A stretch of DNA of 8,937 nt from Desulfuromonadaceae bacterium (lineage in GTDB: Bacteria; Desulfobacterota; Desulfuromonadia; Desulfuromonadales; Syntrophotaleaceae): NCBI GenBank assembly GCA_021107335.1, contig JAIOSZ010000138.1:1-8937 (forward strand), given 5' to 3'. Each line of letters begins with the position of its first letter. The stretch's first letter is position 1. Both the position numbers and the translations under genes were made by a program. Under the pieces are notes generated by a model. It worked only from the letters and a program-made list of their open reading frames with translations, was not told the origin of the DNA and did not search any database. Shown in pieces: positions 7,156 to 8,937 of the stretch.

Positions 7156-8013
7156 TTACGCGCTGCGCCGCTCCGCAGCCAGGACCGTATTACGCAGCAG
7201 CATAGCCACCGTGGTCGGGCCGACCCCACCGAGGCGGGGAGTGATCCAGCCGGCCACTTCGCCGACCTCTTCAGCCACGTCGGGCAGCAGTCTGCGGCCC
7301 TCCCAGCTGATACCGCCGCTGATGACCACCGCCCCCGGCCGCACCATGTCCGGCTGCACGATACCTGGACAACCGGCGGCCGCGATGACGATGTCGGCCC
7401 GCCGGGTATAGGATCCCAGGTCGGCAATGCCCGAATGAACCACAGTTACCGCCGCGTTGGCAAAGGGCTGCTTAAGGGTCATGAGCAGGGACAAAGGACG
7501 ACCCAGAGTCGGACCGCGGCCGATGACCACTACCTCCTTGCCTTCCACTTCAATCTGGTAGTGCTTGAGCATCTCGCGAATGCCTGCCGGGGTGCAGGGT
7601 ACCGGTCCCGGCTCCTGCAGCACCAGGCGGCCTAGGTTGACCGGATGCAAGCCGTCGGCATCTTTGTCTGGATCCATCAGCAACAGGGCTTCGTTGAAGT
7701 CGAAACCGCTGGGCAGAGGATACTGAATGATATAAGCGTCGACGTCAGGACTGTCGTTAAAGTCCTTGACCGCCGCCAGCAGATCGGCCTGACCGGCACT
7801 GGCCGGAATCTCAATATGAAACGAAGCGATCCCCACCGACTTGCAAGTCTCGCGCTTTTTGTTGACATAACTGACACTCGGACCGTCAGCGCCAACTAGA
7901 ATGGTTCCGAGGCCGGGGGTAACTCCCCGTCCTTTAACCACCGCGACGCGACTTGCAACATCTTCCAAGACCGCTTCAGCGACCACTTTTCCTTCCAGCA
8001 ATTTCGCTGCCAT
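7156..8013 (-). CDS. folD: FolD: methylenetetrahydrofolate dehydrogenase / methenyltetrahydrofolate cyclohydrolase
   Basis: This cytoplasmic bifunctional enzyme converts 5,10-methylene-THF to methenyl-THF (NADP-dependent) and then to 10-formyl-THF, feeding purine and formyl-Met-tRNA synthesis. The 285-residue length is typical. Catalytic-domain residues are seen as Y49 and K53 in SYVNKK, Q97 in QYPLP (QLPLP is usual) and DPDKDADG (114-121). The substrate-side motif PCTPAGI is at 139-145. The Rossmann-like cofactor domain carries GRGPTLGRP (165-173), and GGVGPTTVAML (262-272) is the C-terminal signature. Several positions depart from the common proteobacterial sequence: VISGG replaces VIDVG at 230-234, and TPRLGG replaces TPVPGG. 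Phrases such as GRLVL, GRGPTLGRPL and TRRADIV recall actinobacterial FolD. The ATG has AAGGAG (8019-8024) at a 5-base spacing. A strong terminator follows. Confidence 0.95.
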   Translation of the reverse strand: MAAKLLEGKVVAEAVLEDVASRVAVVKGRGVTPGLGTILVGADGPSVSYVNKKRETCKSVGIASFHIEIPASAGQADLLAAVKDFNDSPDVDAYIIQYPLPSGFDFNEALLLMDPDKDADGLHPVNLGRLVLQEPGPVPCTPAGIREMLKHYQIEVEGKEVVVIGRGPTLGRPLSLLMTLKQPFANAAVTVVHSGIADLGSYTRRADIVIAAAGCPGIVQPDMVRPGAVVISGGISWEGRRLLPDVAEEVGEVAGWITPRLGGVGPTTVAMLLRNTVLAAERRSA

Positions 8014-8104
8014 GAAAACTCCTTATCCAACGTTGTAAAGCTATAAACTATATCGGCCGAAGTCTTCAAAGCAGACCCGCCGGAGAATATATTTATTGGG
8101 CCCT

Positions 8105-8139
8105 AGCCTAAACCGGATACCAACCCGATTCAACCGCAA
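8105..8139 (-). promoter_or_regulatory. Helically phased AACC repeats over a weak promoter-like pair, upstream of folD
   Basis: Three similar 8-mers, AACCGGAT (8111), AACCCGAT (8122) and AACCGCAA (8132), lie 11 and 10 bases apart, about one helical turn each. Read on the minus strand, the same stretch carries TTGAAT (8128-8133) and TAGGCT (8105-8110) with a 17-base spacer, a modest match to sigma-70 elements. The region is about 100 bp before folD, so it could be the folD promoter with a direct-repeat operator. The match is weak and chance is possible. Confidence 0.25.
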
Positions 8140-8149
8140 ACTGTTTGGC

Positions 8150-8170
8150 AAAAAGGGCAAAAGGCCCCTT
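8150..8170 (-). terminator. Weak terminator-like hairpin after the 93-aa gene
   Basis: On the minus strand AAGGGGC pairs with GCCCTT (one bulged G) around a CTTTT loop, and the 3' arm continues into a T run. It lies about 53 bp after the stop of the 93-residue gene. The stem is short, so some readthrough into folD is likely. Confidence 0.4.
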
Positions 8171-8222
8171 GTTTTCAACCAGAACGGGGAGCTTGCCGCG
8201 CGGAAGCTGGGTTTCGGAAAGG

Positions 8223-8504
8223 TCAGCCGGCTACCGCCATGGCAATGCCGTGGCGATGAGCCTGTTCGTAGCAAGCAACCTCTTGCTCGTCGCCATCATC
8301 GACCGGCGCAATAACTTCTGCAGGGGGACGTTCCAGATCGGCGGGCTGCCAGCCATTCTGCACCAGATAGTGATGGGCACGGCGCAGAGCACCGTCCGGA
8401 TCACGGTCAACGACCCAGAACCGAACCAGCTTCTCTTCGATCGGACTCTCGGCAGTCCCAAGGGGGGCTTCCTGAGCACGAAATTCCAGATAATAGGTCT
8501 TCAT
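8223..8504 (-). CDS. Uncharacterised soluble protein, 93 aa
   Basis: I do not recognise a named family. The protein starts with a likely beta strand (MKTYYLEFRAQ) and continues with a charged segment, SPIEEKLVRFWVVDRD (20-35), a helix DGALRRAHHYLVQNGW (37-52), an acidic stretch VDDGDEQE (68-75) and a C-terminal helix ending in MAVAG. There is no signal peptide, membrane segment or cysteine pair, so it is probably a small cytoplasmic alpha/beta protein. The codon pattern and amino-acid composition look like real coding sequence, and the competing frames on both strands are rich in R, S and P as shadow frames usually are. The ribosome binding site is weak (GAG close to the ATG at 8504). It lies between the chemotaxis receptor and folD, each about 200 bp or more away, so context gives no function. 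Confidence 0.75.
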   Translation of the reverse strand: MKTYYLEFRAQEAPLGTAESPIEEKLVRFWVVDRDPDGALRRAHHYLVQNGWQPADLERPPAEVIAPVDDGDEQEVACYEQAHRHGIAMAVAG

Positions 8505-8675
8505 AACACTCGCTATCTTCCCACTATGCAGGCAATAAAACTATTAATCTCAGTTGCTGTGGATTAAAGCTGTTATCCGCTTCCTGACCAACCACCTTCA
8601 CGACGGTCCACGATCCTCGAACCATAAATCGACAAGGGATATTTCCTTTTACATATCAGATTCTGCCACAAAGAC
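8505..8675. other. Intergenic region upstream of the 93-aa gene
   Basis: No gene is seen on either strand; the plus-strand frame here has no recognisable features. The segment is A+T-rich toward 8505-8570 and presumably carries the promoter of the 93-residue gene on the minus strand, but I could not find a convincing -35/-10 pair. Confidence 0.4.
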
Positions 8676-8703
8676 CAAGGGGGCTCCGAATGGAGCCCCC
8701 TTG
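8676..8703 (-). terminator. GC-rich terminator hairpin after the chemotaxis receptor gene
   Basis: Perfect 12-base arms (CAAGGGGGCTCC and its complement) enclose a 4-base loop. The 3' flank on the minus strand is GTCTTTG, which is T-rich but not a clean run. It lies 42 bp after the receptor stop codon and separates that gene from the 93-residue gene. The stem is very stable. Confidence 0.75.
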
Positions 8704-8744
8704 ATCACGAAGAAAATTTCTTTAAAACAGTTGCTCTGTGGGCC

Positions 8745-8937
8745 TTAGGGAAGGTACAGAGAGGACCTTTCCGGCGCCGGCAAGGCCTTGGCAGAAGAAG
8801 CAACGGTTGCTGGCTGCCCTACCTTGAACTGCTGCAGCATCTGCAACAACTGTTCTGCCTGACTTGACAGCTCCTCGGAGGCCGCTGCGCTTTCCTCAGC
8901 ATTGGCCGTATTGCGCTGGGTGACCTGATCGATCTGT
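8745..8937 (-). CDS. Methyl-accepting chemotaxis protein, C-terminal fragment (5' part beyond window)
   Basis: The 63 visible residues are the end of a chemoreceptor signalling domain. The segment IDQVTQRNTANAEESAAAS (residues 2-20 of the visible part) is the classic C-terminal methylation helix with its E-E-S-A-A-A-S methylation-site pattern. A heptad-like helix (ELSSQAEQLLQMLQQFKV) follows. The final tail of about 25 residues is flexible and Ala/Pro-rich, ending SLYLP. The terminal NWETF-like pentapeptide that tethers CheR in some receptors is absent. The sensor, membrane and HAMP parts lie beyond the window, so the ligand cannot be inferred. The stop is TAA, and a stable hairpin follows. 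Confidence 0.93.
   Translation of the reverse strand, partial: QIDQVTQRNTANAEESAAASEELSSQAEQLLQMLQQFKVGQPATVASSAKALPAPERSSLYLP

Noticed and set aside
8014..8222. Folate riboswitch in the folD leader
   Set aside because: The leader is about 200 bases long, but no match to a known tetrahydrofolate riboswitch core was recognised and stem-loops are few.
8041..8274. Minus-strand frame of 77 codons between folD and the 93-residue gene
   Set aside because: It overlaps the end of the better-supported 93-residue gene, is rich in R, S, P and L like a shadow frame, spans the weak terminator hairpin, and has no ribosome binding site.

Overview
All genes in this window lie on the minus strand, so transcription runs from high to low coordinates. 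The mix is core housekeeping genes (isoleucyl-tRNA synthetase with lipoprotein signal peptidase, FolD), a large membrane sensor kinase, a chemotaxis receptor and several small uncharacterised genes. GC content is moderately high. This suggests a free-living Gram-negative bacterium. A deltaproteobacterium of the Desulfuromonadales type would fit the kinase and receptor style, but that is an inference from protein flavour, since no taxonomic marker is present.

Layout in transcription order. The window opens with the last 63 codons of a methyl-accepting chemotaxis protein (8745-8937), followed by a GC-rich hairpin at 8676-8703. Next come an uncharacterised 93-residue soluble protein (8223-8504) and folD (7156-8013), which is closed by a near-perfect bidirectional terminator at 7066-7101. 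A hybrid sensor histidine kinase (4712-6940, with a possible TTG start at 6967) has a periplasmic ABC-substrate-binding-like sensor, a PAS domain and a kinase core. It is followed 27 bp later by a class I glutamine amidotransferase (3965-4684), and the pair ends in a strong terminator at 3912-3946. A roughly 300-bp stretch without a convincing gene leads to an easily missed 52-codon ribbon-helix-helix gene (3448-3606). Behind that gene is a run of hairpins ending in a terminator at 3313-3336. The last genes are ileS (454-3237) and lspA (1-457, cut by the window edge), which overlap by 4 bases.

How the genes work together. ileS and lspA form a translationally coupled pair of the kind common in proteobacteria. 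The kinase and the amidotransferase look like one transcription unit, but no response regulator is present, so the kinase partner must be encoded elsewhere. folD supplies one-carbon folates and stands in its own unit. The least explained part of the window is 3238-3911: a tiny putative DNA-binding protein, an inverted repeat just in front of its ribosome binding site, and a tandem array of RNA hairpins between it and ileS. I found no mobile element, CRISPR array, tRNA, rRNA or recognisable riboswitch, and no clear multi-gene novel system. The ribbon-helix-helix gene with its structured downstream RNA is the best candidate for something undescribed.
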